This document shows, piece after piece, positions 43,426-52,328 of a stretch of DNA of 64,000 nt. A model generated the notes under the pieces. It searched no databases, was not told the origin of the DNA, and was given only the letters and a program-made list of their open reading frames with translations. Position 1 is the stretch's first letter; the number at the start of each line of letters is the position of its first letter. The DNA is from Pontibacterium sp049599735 (GTDB taxonomy: Bacteria > Pseudomonadota > Gammaproteobacteria > Pseudomonadales > Balneatricaceae). The translations under genes were made by a program, and so were the position numbers. Location of the stretch: the NCBI GenBank assembly GCA_049599735.1, contig JBMYOX010000004.1, positions 37,770-101,769 of the forward strand. Reading direction: 5' to 3'.

Positions 43426-44810
43426 TGGAAGTTAATGAAATTCTTGTCATTGCGATGTTCCTCTCGTTCATCGCACTCCTGTTTACCGGTATTCCTGTTG
43501 CCTGGGTTTTAGGCGGCATTGGTGTAATTTTTGCCGGTATTGGTTACCTTGCTGACATCTATCTGGATACCATGACGGGTCTGGATTACACGACCCTGGG
43601 GCTGGTTGTAAACCGTCTCTGGAAAATCATGGATAACTGGATATTGGTGGCCCTGCCAATGTTCATCTTCATGGGCATCATGCTGGATAAATCCGGTGTT
43701 GCAGAACGCCTGATGCATTCCATGCAGGAACTGTTTGGCCGGGTACGCGGCGGGCTTGCGATTACCGTAACCGCTATCGGTATTATCCTTGCCGCCTCCA
43801 CCGGTATTATTGGTGCATCCGTTGTATTGCTGGCGGTTATGTCATTGCCATCAATGACCAAACAAGGTTATTCCATGCCCCTGGCGCTGGGCACCATTGC
43901 CTCGGCTGGCACCTTAGGCATCCTGATTCCACCCAGTATTATGCTGGTAATCATGGCAGATCAGCTGGGCCTGTCTGTGGGTGACCTCTTTATGGGCGCA
44001 GTGGTACCCGGCCTGATGCTGGGTAGCTTTTATATCCTCTATATTCTGATTACCAGTTTTATCAATCCCGATGCAGCTCCCGTGCCTGATGACGCTAAGC
44101 CAGTGACCTTCAGTGCTTTTATGAATGTAATGAAAGCGGTTGCACCTACCTTACTGCTGATTTTTGTTGTGTTGGGCTCCATCTTTGCCGGTATCGCCAC
44201 ACCAACTGAAGCCTCAGGTGTGGGTGCATTCGGTGCTACTTTGCTGGCAATATATAACCGTAAGTTCTGCCTGAAAGTGCTTAAAGAAGTCGTGGGCGGC
44301 ACAATGAACACCACGGCTTATATCTTTGCCATTTTTATAGGCGCGACCTGCTTTGCACTGGTACTGCGAGAACTGGGTGGCGATGAGTTGATTGAATCCT
44401 TCCTGACCGGGCTGCCGTTTGGGCCTTATGGCATCATCTTCTTTATCCTGGGTGTGATTTTCCTGCTGGGTTTCTTCCTCGACTGGATCGAGATCACCTT
44501 AATTATCCTGCCTCTGCTGGCACCGGTCATATCGGCATTGGGACTGGATATTAACGGCTATGGTGTTGTGGATAACCCTGAGTTGGTGTGGTTCGTCATG
44601 CTCGTGGCGATGGCCTTACAAACCTCCTTCCTCACCCCGCCGGTTGGTTTCGCCCTCTTCTATCTTAAGGGGGTCTGCCCGCCCAACGTTAAGCTGTCTG
44701 ATATCTACAAAGGTGTAATTCCTTTTATCATTCTGCAGCTTATCGGACTGCTGATTCTGGTGTTCTGGCCACAACTGGTACTTTGGTTACCGGCCATCGC
44801 TTACGGTTAA
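43422..44810 (+). CDS. TRAP transporter large permease (DctM type)
   Basis: Sodium-coupled large membrane subunit, 462 aa, about twelve helices. Signature stretches: FTGIPVAWVLGGIGVIF, ALPMFIFMGIMLDKSGVAERL, GIIGASVVLLAVMSLPSM, LGILIPPSIMLVIMAD, TPTEASGVGAFGA, LTPPVGFALFYLKGV. All match DctM family spacing. AGAGGAAA lies upstream. Followed by a rho-independent hairpin before the dehydrogenase gene. Confidence 0.95.
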   Translation: MMEVNEILVIAMFLSFIALLFTGIPVAWVLGGIGVIFAGIGYLADIYLDTMTGLDYTTLGLVVNRLWKIMDNWILVALPMFIFMGIMLDKSGVAERLMHSMQELFGRVRGGLAITVTAIGIILAASTGIIGASVVLLAVMSLPSMTKQGYSMPLALGTIASAGTLGILIPPSIMLVIMADQLGLSVGDLFMGAVVPGLMLGSFYILYILITSFINPDAAPVPDDAKPVTFSAFMNVMKAVAPTLLLIFVVLGSIFAGIATPTEASGVGAFGATLLAIYNRKFCLKVLKEVVGGTMNTTAYIFAIFIGATCFALVLRELGGDELIESFLTGLPFGPYGIIFFILGVIFLLGFFLDWIEITLIILPLLAPVISALGLDINGYGVVDNPELVWFVMLVAMALQTSFLTPPVGFALFYLKGVCPPNVKLSDIYKGVIPFIILQLIGLLILVFWPQLVLWLPAIAYG

Positions 44811-44825
44811 AAATATCAGCGCATT

Positions 44826-44855
44826 ACCGCCATACTCACCGTATGGCGGTTCTTT
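44826..44855 (+). terminator. Hairpin after the TRAP permease gene
   Basis: Perfect 10-bp stem ACCGCCATAC (44826-44835) and GTATGGCGGT (44841-44850) with a 5-nt loop, followed by TCTTT. It lies 104 bp before the dehydrogenase gene, so that gene may rely on read-through or its own promoter. Confidence 0.8.
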
Positions 44856-44914
44856 AAATTCATCACAAAAATATCTGTCTTAACAGAAATAAGCGTTGCT
44901 GAGGTTAACTGTCA

Positions 44915-47788
44915 ATGAAACAGCAATATCAGGCGTTTCACGATCAACTGCGTGCATTTATCCCCGAAAAGCGTCTGATCTGTGACCCGCTGAAAACCCT
45001 TGCATACGGTACGGATGCCAGCTTTTATCGCCTTGTGCCACAAATTGTGGTACGTGTTGAATCGGTTGAAGAAGTCTCCCGCATTATTAACCTGGCTGCT
45101 GATCAGGGTATTGCTATCACTTTTCGTGCAGCAGGTACCAGTCTTTCCGGGCAGGCGATTACCGATTCGGTTCTCATTCAACTCGGTGATGGCTGGAACG
45201 GCTACAGCATTAGTGATGACGCCTCCAGTATTAGCCTGCAACCGGGTGTGATAGGCGCTCATGCCAACAAATATCTGGCACCTTTTGGCAAAAAGATCGG
45301 CCCTGACCCCGCATCCATCAATGCCGCTAAAATTGGCGGTATTGCAGCCAACAACGCCAGCGGTATGTGCTGTGGCACAGCACAGAATAGCTATCGTACC
45401 CTTAAGAGCATGAAACTTGTACTCGCCGATGGTACACAGCTAGATACAGGCAATTATCAGTCAGTCGAAGCGTTTAAGTCATCCCATAAAGGCCTGTTGG
45501 ATGCCCTGGATGGGCTGGCACGACAGACACGCGCCAACACCACCTTAAACGACCGTATCAAGCATAAATACCGGCTGAAAAACACCACCGGTTATTCTCT
45601 GAATGCTCTGGTAGATTACGAAGAGCCGATTGATATCCTGCAACACCTGATGATCGGCTCAGAAGGCACACTCGGTTTTATGTCCGAGATCACCTACAAC
45701 ACCGTAGATGAACATGCCGATAAAGCATCAGCCCTGATATTCTTTAACAGTGTACGCACTACTTGTGAGGCCGTTGCATTACTGAAACGCACACCGGTTT
45801 CAGCCGTTGAATTAATGGATCGGGCTGGCCTGCACTCTATCGAAAACAAAGACGGCATGCCCGGCTTTATTCGTGACTTACCTGAAGATGCGGCCGCTTT
45901 GTTAGTTGAAACACGCGCCGCTGATGCACAAACCTTGCAGCAACAAGTATCAGAAATCAGCGCTTCAATTGCTCATCTGGAAACCGCCAGACCCGTAGCA
46001 TTCACTACTGATCCCGTTGAGTGCGCCCGGTACTGGGCTATCCGAAAAGGTCTGTTTCCGGCAGTCGGTGCCGTGCGCCTGACCGGTACCACCGTTATCA
46101 TTGAAGACGTTGCTTTTCCGGTAGATCAACTGGCGGATGCCGTTCATGACCTTCACCAGATTTTCCAGAAATGGCATTACAGCGAAGCCCTGATCTTTGG
46201 CCATGCACTGGAAGGCAACCTGCATTTTGTCTTTACCCAGGCGTTTGATAATCCGGAGGAAATTGCCCGCTACGAAGGCCTGATGGATGATGTGGGCCGT
46301 ATGGTGGTACATAAATATGACGGTTCATTAAAAGCAGAACACGGCACCGGCCGTAACATGGCACCTTATGTTGAAATGGAATGGGGCAAAGATGCTTATG
46401 CCCTGATGTGGGAATTAAAAGAACTGCTTGATCCACAGGCTATTCTGAATCCCGGTGTTATCCTTAACCGCAATCAGCAGGTTCATATAGAAAACCTGAA
46501 ACCCATGCCTGCGGCCGATCCTATTGTGGATAAGTGCATTGAGTGTGGCTTTTGTGAACCTACCTGCCCCTCACGGGATCTGACACTTAGCCCACGTCAG
46601 CGTATTGTTATCTGGCGTGAAATCGCACGGCTGGAAAGCACCGGTGAAGATAATCAGCGCCTGGCAGCGCTACGCAAAGAATATCAGTACCAGGGTACAG
46701 ATACCTGCGCTGCCTGTGGCCTCTGCTCAACGACCTGTCCGGTTGAGATTAATACCGGCAATCTCACTCGCTCTATCCGTAATAGTAATAATGAAAAACA
46801 TACTAAACTGGCACAATGGACCGCTGATCATTATGCGGGCATCACCCGGGCCTCTAAGGTTGCTTTCAGAGTCGCTGATGCCACACACGGACTGATCGGC
46901 ACTAAGGCGATGTCGGCCGTTACCGGCTTTGCACGTAAAGTATCAGGCGGTGCCGTGCAGCAATGGACACCGTCCATGCCAACCGCCGCCCCTGAGATCA
47001 AACAGCGTCAAGCTTCGCTGAGTTCTGATGCTCCCAAAGTCGTTTACCTGCCCAGTTGTGCCAGTCGTACGATGGGCCCTGCACGGGCGGATGAAGATCG
47101 CACCTCACTGGCCGATAAAACAGAGGCTCTGCTGCGAAAAGCCGGTTTTGAGGTTATCTATCCGGATGAGTTAGATAAGCTCTGTTGTGGCATGCCCTTC
47201 CAGTCTAAAGGCCTTTTTGAAGCAGCGGACTCAAAATCAAGTGAACTGGAAGCGATTCTAATGAAGGCAACCCAGGGCGGTGAGTTACCGGTGTATTCAG
47301 ATACCAGCCCCTGCACCCTGCGCCTTAAGGAAAATATAAGCGATAAAATCAGGCTCTACGATACGGTCGATTTTATCGATGAGTTCCTGATGAACCGCCT
47401 CCTGTTTGAAGCCACCAGCGAACCTGTGGCCCTGCATATCACCTGTAGCGCAACCCGTATGGGCCAGGCTGATAAACTGAAGCGTATTATGAATGCATGC
47501 TCTACACAGGTTGTTGTTCCTGACCAGATTACCTGCTGTGGTTTTGCCGGGGATAAAGGTTTCACTACACCGGAGTTAAATGCATCAGCACTGCGCACCC
47601 TTAAAAATAGCGTTGAAGGTTGTCAGCAGGGTTACTCCACCAGCCGTACCTGTGAAATAGGCCTTAGTCACCACAGTGGTATCGATTACAAGTCGATTGT
47701 TTACCTGGTTGACCGTGTCACACAGCCTAAACTCAGCACAACGGCAAGCACCGCAGAAAACCAACGCATTCAGGCCACTCCGGCCTGA
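44915..47788 (+). CDS. FAD-binding and Fe-S cluster D-lactate dehydrogenase (GlcD-GlcF-like fusion)
   Basis: Large respiratory 2-hydroxy-acid dehydrogenase of 957 aa. N-terminal FAD_binding_4 domain with ITFRAAGTSLSGQAI and GKKIGPDPASINAAKIGGIAANNASGM in parts, then an FAD-oxidase C domain (GHALEGNLHFVF, KAEHGTGRNMAP). Two 4Fe-4S motifs: CIECGFCEPTCPS near residue 540 and CAACGLCSTTCPV near 597. Two CCG domains (LCCGMPF near 756, TCCGFAGDKGF near 872), as in GlcF. This matches the quinone-linked D-lactate dehydrogenases (Dld-II type); D-2-hydroxyglutarate or glycolate oxidation are alternatives. Context with PdhR operators favours lactate to pyruvate. Confidence 0.92.
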   Translation: MKQQYQAFHDQLRAFIPEKRLICDPLKTLAYGTDASFYRLVPQIVVRVESVEEVSRIINLAADQGIAITFRAAGTSLSGQAITDSVLIQLGDGWNGYSISDDASSISLQPGVIGAHANKYLAPFGKKIGPDPASINAAKIGGIAANNASGMCCGTAQNSYRTLKSMKLVLADGTQLDTGNYQSVEAFKSSHKGLLDALDGLARQTRANTTLNDRIKHKYRLKNTTGYSLNALVDYEEPIDILQHLMIGSEGTLGFMSEITYNTVDEHADKASALIFFNSVRTTCEAVALLKRTPVSAVELMDRAGLHSIENKDGMPGFIRDLPEDAAALLVETRAADAQTLQQQVSEISASIAHLETARPVAFTTDPVECARYWAIRKGLFPAVGAVRLTGTTVIIEDVAFPVDQLADAVHDLHQIFQKWHYSEALIFGHALEGNLHFVFTQAFDNPEEIARYEGLMDDVGRMVVHKYDGSLKAEHGTGRNMAPYVEMEWGKDAYALMWELKELLDPQAILNPGVILNRNQQVHIENLKPMPAADPIVDKCIECGFCEPTCPSRDLTLSPRQRIVIWREIARLESTGEDNQRLAALRKEYQYQGTDTCAACGLCSTTCPVEINTGNLTRSIRNSNNEKHTKLAQWTADHYAGITRASKVAFRVADATHGLIGTKAMSAVTGFARKVSGGAVQQWTPSMPTAAPEIKQRQASLSSDAPKVVYLPSCASRTMGPARADEDRTSLADKTEALLRKAGFEVIYPDELDKLCCGMPFQSKGLFEAADSKSSELEAILMKATQGGELPVYSDTSPCTLRLKENISDKIRLYDTVDFIDEFLMNRLLFEATSEPVALHITCSATRMGQADKLKRIMNACSTQVVVPDQITCCGFAGDKGFTTPELNASALRTLKNSVEGCQQGYSTSRTCEIGLSHHSGIDYKSIVYLVDRVTQPKLSTTASTAENQRIQATPA

Positions 47789-47811
47789 ATAGCTGATACG
47801 AGGATTTAATC

Positions 47812-48300
47812 ATGGCACTGCCAACAATTAACACTATCCTGTACACCACATCGCTGGGGAAACATACACGCCCGGTTTTTCGTCATGCAGTTAATCTTGC
47901 CAACCAGTTTAATGCCAAAATTGTGATGTTACATGTGGTTGAGCCTCTGGGTGAAATGGGGCATGCCCTGATTCAGAACTACATAGATGAAAGCATCATC
48001 AAAAAAATGCACGATGAAGGTATCAATAGTCTTCACGAAGAAATGCGTCAGCGCGTTGAAGCTTTTTGTACCGAAGAGCTCACCAGCCTGCCGGAAACTA
48101 TCACATTAAATGTGGAACATGTGGTTGTCGAAGGCAATCATACAGATTCCATTTTAAGTCAGGCACGTGCTATAAAAGCCGACCTGATTGTAATTGGTGC
48201 AGAAAACACTTTCGGTCATCACAGTCACACCAGCCAACAGGTTGTTAAAAGCGCACAGGTGCCGGTAATAGTTGTGCCTACCGGCAAAAAGTACGACTGA
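47812..48300 (+). CDS. Universal stress protein (UspA family)
   Basis: Cytoplasmic UspA-fold protein of 162 aa. N-terminal NTILYTTSLGKHTRPVFRHAVNLANQFNAKIVMLHVVEP in parts, and C-terminal KADLIVIGAENTFGHHSHTSQQVVKSAQVPVIVVP. The usual ATP-binding GxxGx9G(S/T) is not present (IGAENTF has no second glycine at the right place), so it may not bind ATP. GAGGA precedes the ATG; 23 bp after the dehydrogenase gene. Uncertain role within the lactate operon. Confidence 0.9.
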   Translation: MALPTINTILYTTSLGKHTRPVFRHAVNLANQFNAKIVMLHVVEPLGEMGHALIQNYIDESIIKKMHDEGINSLHEEMRQRVEAFCTEELTSLPETITLNVEHVVVEGNHTDSILSQARAIKADLIVIGAENTFGHHSHTSQQVVKSAQVPVIVVPTGKKYD

Positions 48301-48318
48301 TAAAAAAGGAGTTCACGG

Positions 48319-49212
48319 ATGGAAGGTACTACGCTGTCATTGATTGAACGTATCTTCCTGACGATTTTTCCGCTGGTTGCTATCGTCTCCGTTGGTTTTC
48401 TTTATGGCCGTGTTAAACGGCCTGATATGTCGGTAGCCAACCAGATTAATATGGACGTATTTTGTCCGGCTCTGATTTTTTCCGTGCTTTCGGCTAAGTC
48501 CTTTAACCTGGGTGCTTATCAGGAGCTGGCCATCGGGGCAGTGCTTATTGTACTGGGATCAGGTTTATTACTCTGGCCCCTGTGTCGCCTGATAAACATC
48601 CAGCCTAAAACCTTTTTGCCGCCTATGATGTTCAGCAACAGCGGTAACCTGGGTTTACCCCTGATTGTACTGGCCTTTGGTGAACAGGCCCTGCCCGCTG
48701 CTGTTGTGCTTTTTCTGGTTGAAAACACACTGCACTTTACGGTGGGTATCTATATGCTGGATCACCGCACCAACCCCCTGAATCTCCTCAAAATGCCGAT
48801 GATTCTGGCATCCATCCTGGGCCTGATGTGGAGTGGCCTGGATCTGCCTCTGCCCGAGGCACCCGAGACTTTTATCAATATGTTGGGGCAGGTTTGCATC
48901 CCGCTAATGTTATTTGCATTAGGGGTGCGTATGACCCGGGTTGATTTTTCGAAGTGGCGAACCGGTCTGTTAGGCGCACTGCTTTGTCCGCTGAGTGGTG
49001 TATTGCTGGCGCTGGCACTGCAGCCCGTGCTGCAGCTAACTGATTTTCAGTTTAGCCTGTTAATTCTATTTGGTGCCCTGCCACCTGCGGTGCTGAATTA
49101 TATGGTTGCTGAGCGGTATAATCAGGAGCCCGACCAAGTCGCCTCTATTGTATTGCTGGGCAATATCAGCAGTTTGGTTACCATTCCCGTAGTGCTGGCT
49201 TTTATTCTCTGA
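48319..49212 (+). CDS. AEC-family permease (auxin efflux carrier fold)
   Basis: Inner-membrane carrier of 297 aa with about ten helices. Family hallmarks are VNQINMDVFCPALIFSVLSAKSFNL in parts, MFSNSGNLGLPLIVLAFGEQAL in parts, and the C-terminal half repeat LFGALPPAVLNYMVAERYNQEPDQVASIVLLGN in parts. Bacterial AEC proteins often move malate, malonate or other carboxylates. AAGGAG precedes ATG. Last of the plus-strand run; a second carboxylate route beside the TRAP system is plausible but direction and substrate are unknown. Confidence 0.88.
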   Translation: MEGTTLSLIERIFLTIFPLVAIVSVGFLYGRVKRPDMSVANQINMDVFCPALIFSVLSAKSFNLGAYQELAIGAVLIVLGSGLLLWPLCRLINIQPKTFLPPMMFSNSGNLGLPLIVLAFGEQALPAAVVLFLVENTLHFTVGIYMLDHRTNPLNLLKMPMILASILGLMWSGLDLPLPEAPETFINMLGQVCIPLMLFALGVRMTRVDFSKWRTGLLGALLCPLSGVLLALALQPVLQLTDFQFSLLILFGALPPAVLNYMVAERYNQEPDQVASIVLLGNISSLVTIPVVLAFIL

Positions 49213-49325
49213 CTTATAAAAAATGGGATAGATTTTGAGGATGGGTTATCTGACAAATCATCAGGCAATCAACAGGATAGCTGCTTGAGTACGAGCCAGC
49301 CTTCACACATCATGCAGTCAAATAA

Positions 49326-49355
49326 GGCGACGCCTGTAATCTCAACAGCGTCGCC
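49326..49355 (-). terminator. Hairpin at the comEA 3' end
   Basis: GGCGACGC (49326-49333) and GCGTCGCC (49348-49355), perfect 8-bp stem with a 14-nt loop, followed on the minus strand by TTATTT, 20 bp past the comEA stop. The 110 bp between it and the AEC gene contains nothing recognisable. Confidence 0.65.
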
Positions 49356-49374
49356 CAACCAGATCATCAGCGAC

Positions 49375-49671
49375 TTATTCCGTGGGGCTTTCGACCGTAC
49401 TCAGGGTTAATAAAGCTCGGTTTTTATCCAGCGTACCTGCACCAATGCCTCTTACATTAGTGAGATCATCCAGTTGTTTAAACGGGCCAAACTGAGTTCT
49501 GTAGGCAACAATTGCTTCGGCTTTTTTCTCACCCACTCCTTTCATAACAGCCGCAATTTCCTGCGCACTTGCCAGGTTGATATCAACCACAGAAGGTTCT
49601 GCATATGCCGGGATTGTCAGAGAGAAAAACAGCGTGACCAGAAACGTACGAAGAAAAGACTTAATATGCAT
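49375..49671 (-). CDS. comEA: ComEA-family helix-hairpin-helix protein
   Basis: Small exported DNA-binding protein (98 aa) that in competent bacteria holds incoming DNA in the periplasm. Start at 49671 (MHIKSFLRTFLVTLFFSLTIPAYA) with GGAGG 7 nt upstream gives a signal peptide; an ATG 11 codons upstream is rejected. The mature part is one HhH2 unit: DINLASAQEIAAVMKGVGEKKAEAIVAYR in parts, FKQLDDLTNVRGIGAGTLDKNR. Position next to pyrF/lapB is common in gammaproteobacteria. Confidence 0.92.
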   Translation of the reverse strand: MHIKSFLRTFLVTLFFSLTIPAYAEPSVVDINLASAQEIAAVMKGVGEKKAEAIVAYRTQFGPFKQLDDLTNVRGIGAGTLDKNRALLTLSTVESPTE

Positions 49672-49704
49672 TGCTATACCTCCATGTATAACAGTCTGTA
49701 TCAA

Positions 49705-49738
49705 TAAAAAAGGGCCGGTACATCCTATACCAGCCCTT
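49705..49738 (-). terminator. Terminator of pyrF
   Basis: AAGGGCCGGTA (49710-49720) and TACCAGCCCTT (49728-49738) pair at ten of eleven positions, loop 7 nt, followed on the minus strand by a T run, 22 bp after the pyrF stop. Confidence 0.85.
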
Positions 49739-49760
49739 ACTTTTTATCAGATAGCGGCTC

Positions 49761-50471
49761 TCAGAGCAATGGCAAAATACTTGCGTCTATATCCGCCAGC
49801 GCCTGCACCGGTGATACCGCCTGAGTGATCGGGCGGCCAATCACCAGATAGTTACTACCCGCTTTTATGGCATCAGCAGGTGTCATAATACGTTTTTGAT
49901 CACCCACATCGGCATCAGCAGGACGGATACCCGGGGTAACCAACTGGAAATTCTCAGAAATGCTTTCCCTAAGCGGTCTTACTTCCTGAGCGGAACAGAC
50001 AATACCGTGCAAACCACAGTCTTCGGTTAATTTTGCCAGCCGCTTTACCTGCACCAGAGGATCAATATCCAGACCCAGCTCAGCCAAGTCCTGACGTTCC
50101 ATGCTCGTCAGTACGGTCACAGCAATTAACAAAGTCTGTGCATCTTTCACCTGCTCCAGTTCATTACGGGCCGCTTCCATCATACGGCGGCCCCCACTGG
50201 CATGCACATTAACCATCCAGACGCCCATTTCTGCGGCCGCCCGAACCGCCTTAGCCGTGGTATTGGGAATATCATGAAACTTCAGATCCAAAAATACTTC
50301 AAATCCAAGTTTATGCAAGGCTTCAACCACCGCAGGCCCTGCACGGGTAAACAATTCCTTACCAACTTTAACCCGACACTGTGATGGATCCAGGCGCTCT
50401 GCCATTGCGATGGCCTCAGCTTGGCCGGGGTAATCTAGTGCAACAATTATTCGCTTGGCATCAGTACTCAT
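49761..50471 (-). CDS. pyrF: Orotidine 5'-phosphate decarboxylase
   Basis: Last step of de novo UMP synthesis, 236 aa. N-terminal IIVALDYPGQAEAIAMAERL; the catalytic Asp-Lys-x-x-Asp appears as FLDLKFHDIPNTTAKAV; C-terminal phosphate-binding loop VTPGIRPA and YLVIGRPITQA. Downstream of lapB by 34 bp in the common lapA-lapB-pyrF order. Confidence 0.97.
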   Translation of the reverse strand: MSTDAKRIIVALDYPGQAEAIAMAERLDPSQCRVKVGKELFTRAGPAVVEALHKLGFEVFLDLKFHDIPNTTAKAVRAAAEMGVWMVNVHASGGRRMMEAARNELEQVKDAQTLLIAVTVLTSMERQDLAELGLDIDPLVQVKRLAKLTEDCGLHGIVCSAQEVRPLRESISENFQLVTPGIRPADADVGDQKRIMTPADAIKAGSNYLVIGRPITQAVSPVQALADIDASILPLL

Positions 50472-50505
50472 TCAAACTCTCTCAAAATCATATTTATTCA
50501 GCTGA

Positions 50506-51699
50506 CTATTCACCTTCCAGACCCTGAATAGGTTTAGTGCTGCCCCATTTTTTACAAGAAGGGCACTGCCATAACAGTGTCCGGCCAGCAAAACCGCAGT
50601 GATTACAACGGTAAGCAGGCTTTGACAAATCCAGTTGCCCCGTCAGCCCCCGAAGCACCTTAAGACTCTCGCGCGCGCTCTCAGCACCGTATTCGATATG
50701 CATATCAATCAGGTGGTTAAAGCCTTTGACCGACGGTCTTTTTTTTAGCTCTTCAGTCACAAAGTTGCCTGCCACATACAGGCCTTGTTCGGCCTTGATA
50801 TGATCCGCAATTAGCAGCATCACACTGGTCGAGGGTGCTATACCCATGCAGCGCCTAAGATAGACGGCCAGTTCACCTGTTGCATGACGTTCTTTATAAC
50901 AACGTGCCAGCATATCCAGAATTTCAGACACATAAACCGGATCCCGCTCCACAACCAGCTTCAGGTCTTTAATTGCCTGTTTCCACTGCATCCGCTCCAT
51001 TGCAATGCGCGCACTGATCATACAGATGCGTACAGAACCGGGGTCATAAACCTCACCCAGCTTCAGATGTGACTGCGCCTCCTTGTATTGACGCCCGGCT
51101 ACACGCGCTTCGGCCAGCTCACAACAATAATGCGCCAGCTCACCCTGAATAAGGTTACGTTCATCTTCTGTAAGTTGCGCACCCACATCCAGTGCACTTT
51201 CCCACTCCGCTTCTTTTTCATAAAGCGTAATAAGCAGGCGCTGTGCTTTGCTCCGGGTTTCTTTAGGCGGACGTTGTCTGACAATCTCCAGCAGCAGGTT
51301 TTCTGCACGATCCAGAAGCCCTATCGCATAGTAGTCACGCGCCAACGCCATTTGGATACGAAGAAATTCACTGCGGAGTAATTCAGGGCGCACCAGCAGG
51401 TTCTGGTGGATCTGAATGGCACGATCCACATCACCCTTACGGCGAAAGAGTTTAGCCAGTGCCAGATGAGCAGGAATGGTATCTGAATTAACTTCAAGCG
51501 CTTTGATAAAGCTTTCAATCGCTTCATCGGTACGCTCGTTAAGCAGGTAATCCAGCCCGGTAAAATAGTCCCGGCTAATTGTATTCTGCAGGCGCTGACT
51601 GCGTTGATTCTCACGTTCCCTGCGCCCCAGCCACCAGCCTGCAGCGACCGCCAGGAACAGCGGCACGATCAGCAGGTAGTTATTTACTTCAGATGGCAT
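50506..51699 (-). CDS. lapB: Lipopolysaccharide assembly protein B (YciM)
   Basis: Inner-membrane-anchored TPR protein (397 aa) that brings LpxC to FtsH and so limits LPS synthesis. One N-terminal membrane helix (YLLIVPLFLAVAAGWWLG), several TPR units (DEAIESFIKALEVNSDTIPAHLALAKLFRRKGD in parts), and a C-terminal rubredoxin-like knuckle with four cysteines (CNHCGFAGRTLLWQCPSCKKWG, in parts CNHC and CPSC). The start overlaps the lapA end by 11 bp. Confidence 0.96.
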   Translation of the reverse strand: MPSEVNNYLLIVPLFLAVAAGWWLGRRERENQRSQRLQNTISRDYFTGLDYLLNERTDEAIESFIKALEVNSDTIPAHLALAKLFRRKGDVDRAIQIHQNLLVRPELLRSEFLRIQMALARDYYAIGLLDRAENLLLEIVRQRPPKETRSKAQRLLITLYEKEAEWESALDVGAQLTEDERNLIQGELAHYCCELAEARVAGRQYKEAQSHLKLGEVYDPGSVRICMISARIAMERMQWKQAIKDLKLVVERDPVYVSEILDMLARCYKERHATGELAVYLRRCMGIAPSTSVMLLIADHIKAEQGLYVAGNFVTEELKKRPSVKGFNHLIDMHIEYGAESARESLKVLRGLTGQLDLSKPAYRCNHCGFAGRTLLWQCPSCKKWGSTKPIQGLEGE

Positions 51700-51994
51700 T
51701 TTTCAAACCAGCTGTTCTCAGCTGATCCAGTTCCTTCTTAGTTTTAACAACACGACGTTGTTCAGCACGCAACCGGGCACGTAACAGCGTAACGCTGAAT
51801 ACACTGATCGCCATGCCCAGCACACCACCCAAAATAAAAGTAGCGACTAACCATAACGACAAACTGGCTTCAGGCAACTGCACTAACACCAGATCAACCG
51901 ACACTAACTGAGTATTATTGATTGTGAACATAATGCCCACAAAAAGAAAACAAAGACACAGCAATCCAAGGATTGCACCTTTAATCCAACGCAC
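51689..51994 (-). CDS. lapA: Lipopolysaccharide assembly protein A (DUF1049)
   Basis: Small inner-membrane protein (101 aa) with two membrane helices (LGLLCLCFLFVGIMFTI and LWLVATFILGGVLGMAISVF) and a C-terminal coiled coil (RLRAEQRRVVKTKKELDQLR). Works with LapB. The start is GTG 51994, set by AGGAGG upstream. Between ihfB and lapB as usual. Confidence 0.94.
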   Translation of the reverse strand: MRWIKGAILGLLCLCFLFVGIMFTINNTQLVSVDLVLVQLPEASLSLWLVATFILGGVLGMAISVFSVTLLRARLRAEQRRVVKTKKELDQLRTAGLKNAI

Positions 51995-52031
51995 GGGATT
52001 CAGACCTCCTGGTCAATTTAATTAAGGATCA

Positions 52032-52328
52032 TTAAAGACCCTGTTCCAAACTGGAGTTTACCTGTTCGCGTAACTCTTTTCCGGGTTTAAAATGGGGCAC
52101 GTATTTTGCGCCCAGTTCAACAGAGTCACCCGTTTTAGGGTTACGCCCGATACGCGGTGCCCGGTAATGTAAACTAAAACTTCCGAACCCGCGGATTTCA
52201 ATACGATCCCCTTCAGACAAGGCTTCTGTCATCTGATCAAGCATCGACTTTACAGCCAACTCAACATCCTTCACCGACAATTGCTCATGCCGGTCAACCA
52301 AACGTTCGATTAATTCTGATTTGGTCAT
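52032..52328 (-). CDS. ihfB: Integration host factor beta subunit
   Basis: DNA-bending nucleoid protein, 98 aa. MTKSELIERLVDRHEQLSVKDVE N-terminus (in parts), GDRIEIRGFGSFSLHYRAPRIGRNP with the conserved beta-arm proline, and HFKPGKELREQVN. GAGGCGAG lies before the ATG, and a TATAAT about 15 bp further upstream suggests its own promoter. The neighbour upstream is cmk, not rpsA as in most gammaproteobacteria. Confidence 0.98.
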   Translation of the reverse strand: MTKSELIERLVDRHEQLSVKDVELAVKSMLDQMTEALSEGDRIEIRGFGSFSLHYRAPRIGRNPKTGDSVELGAKYVPHFKPGKELREQVNSSLEQGL

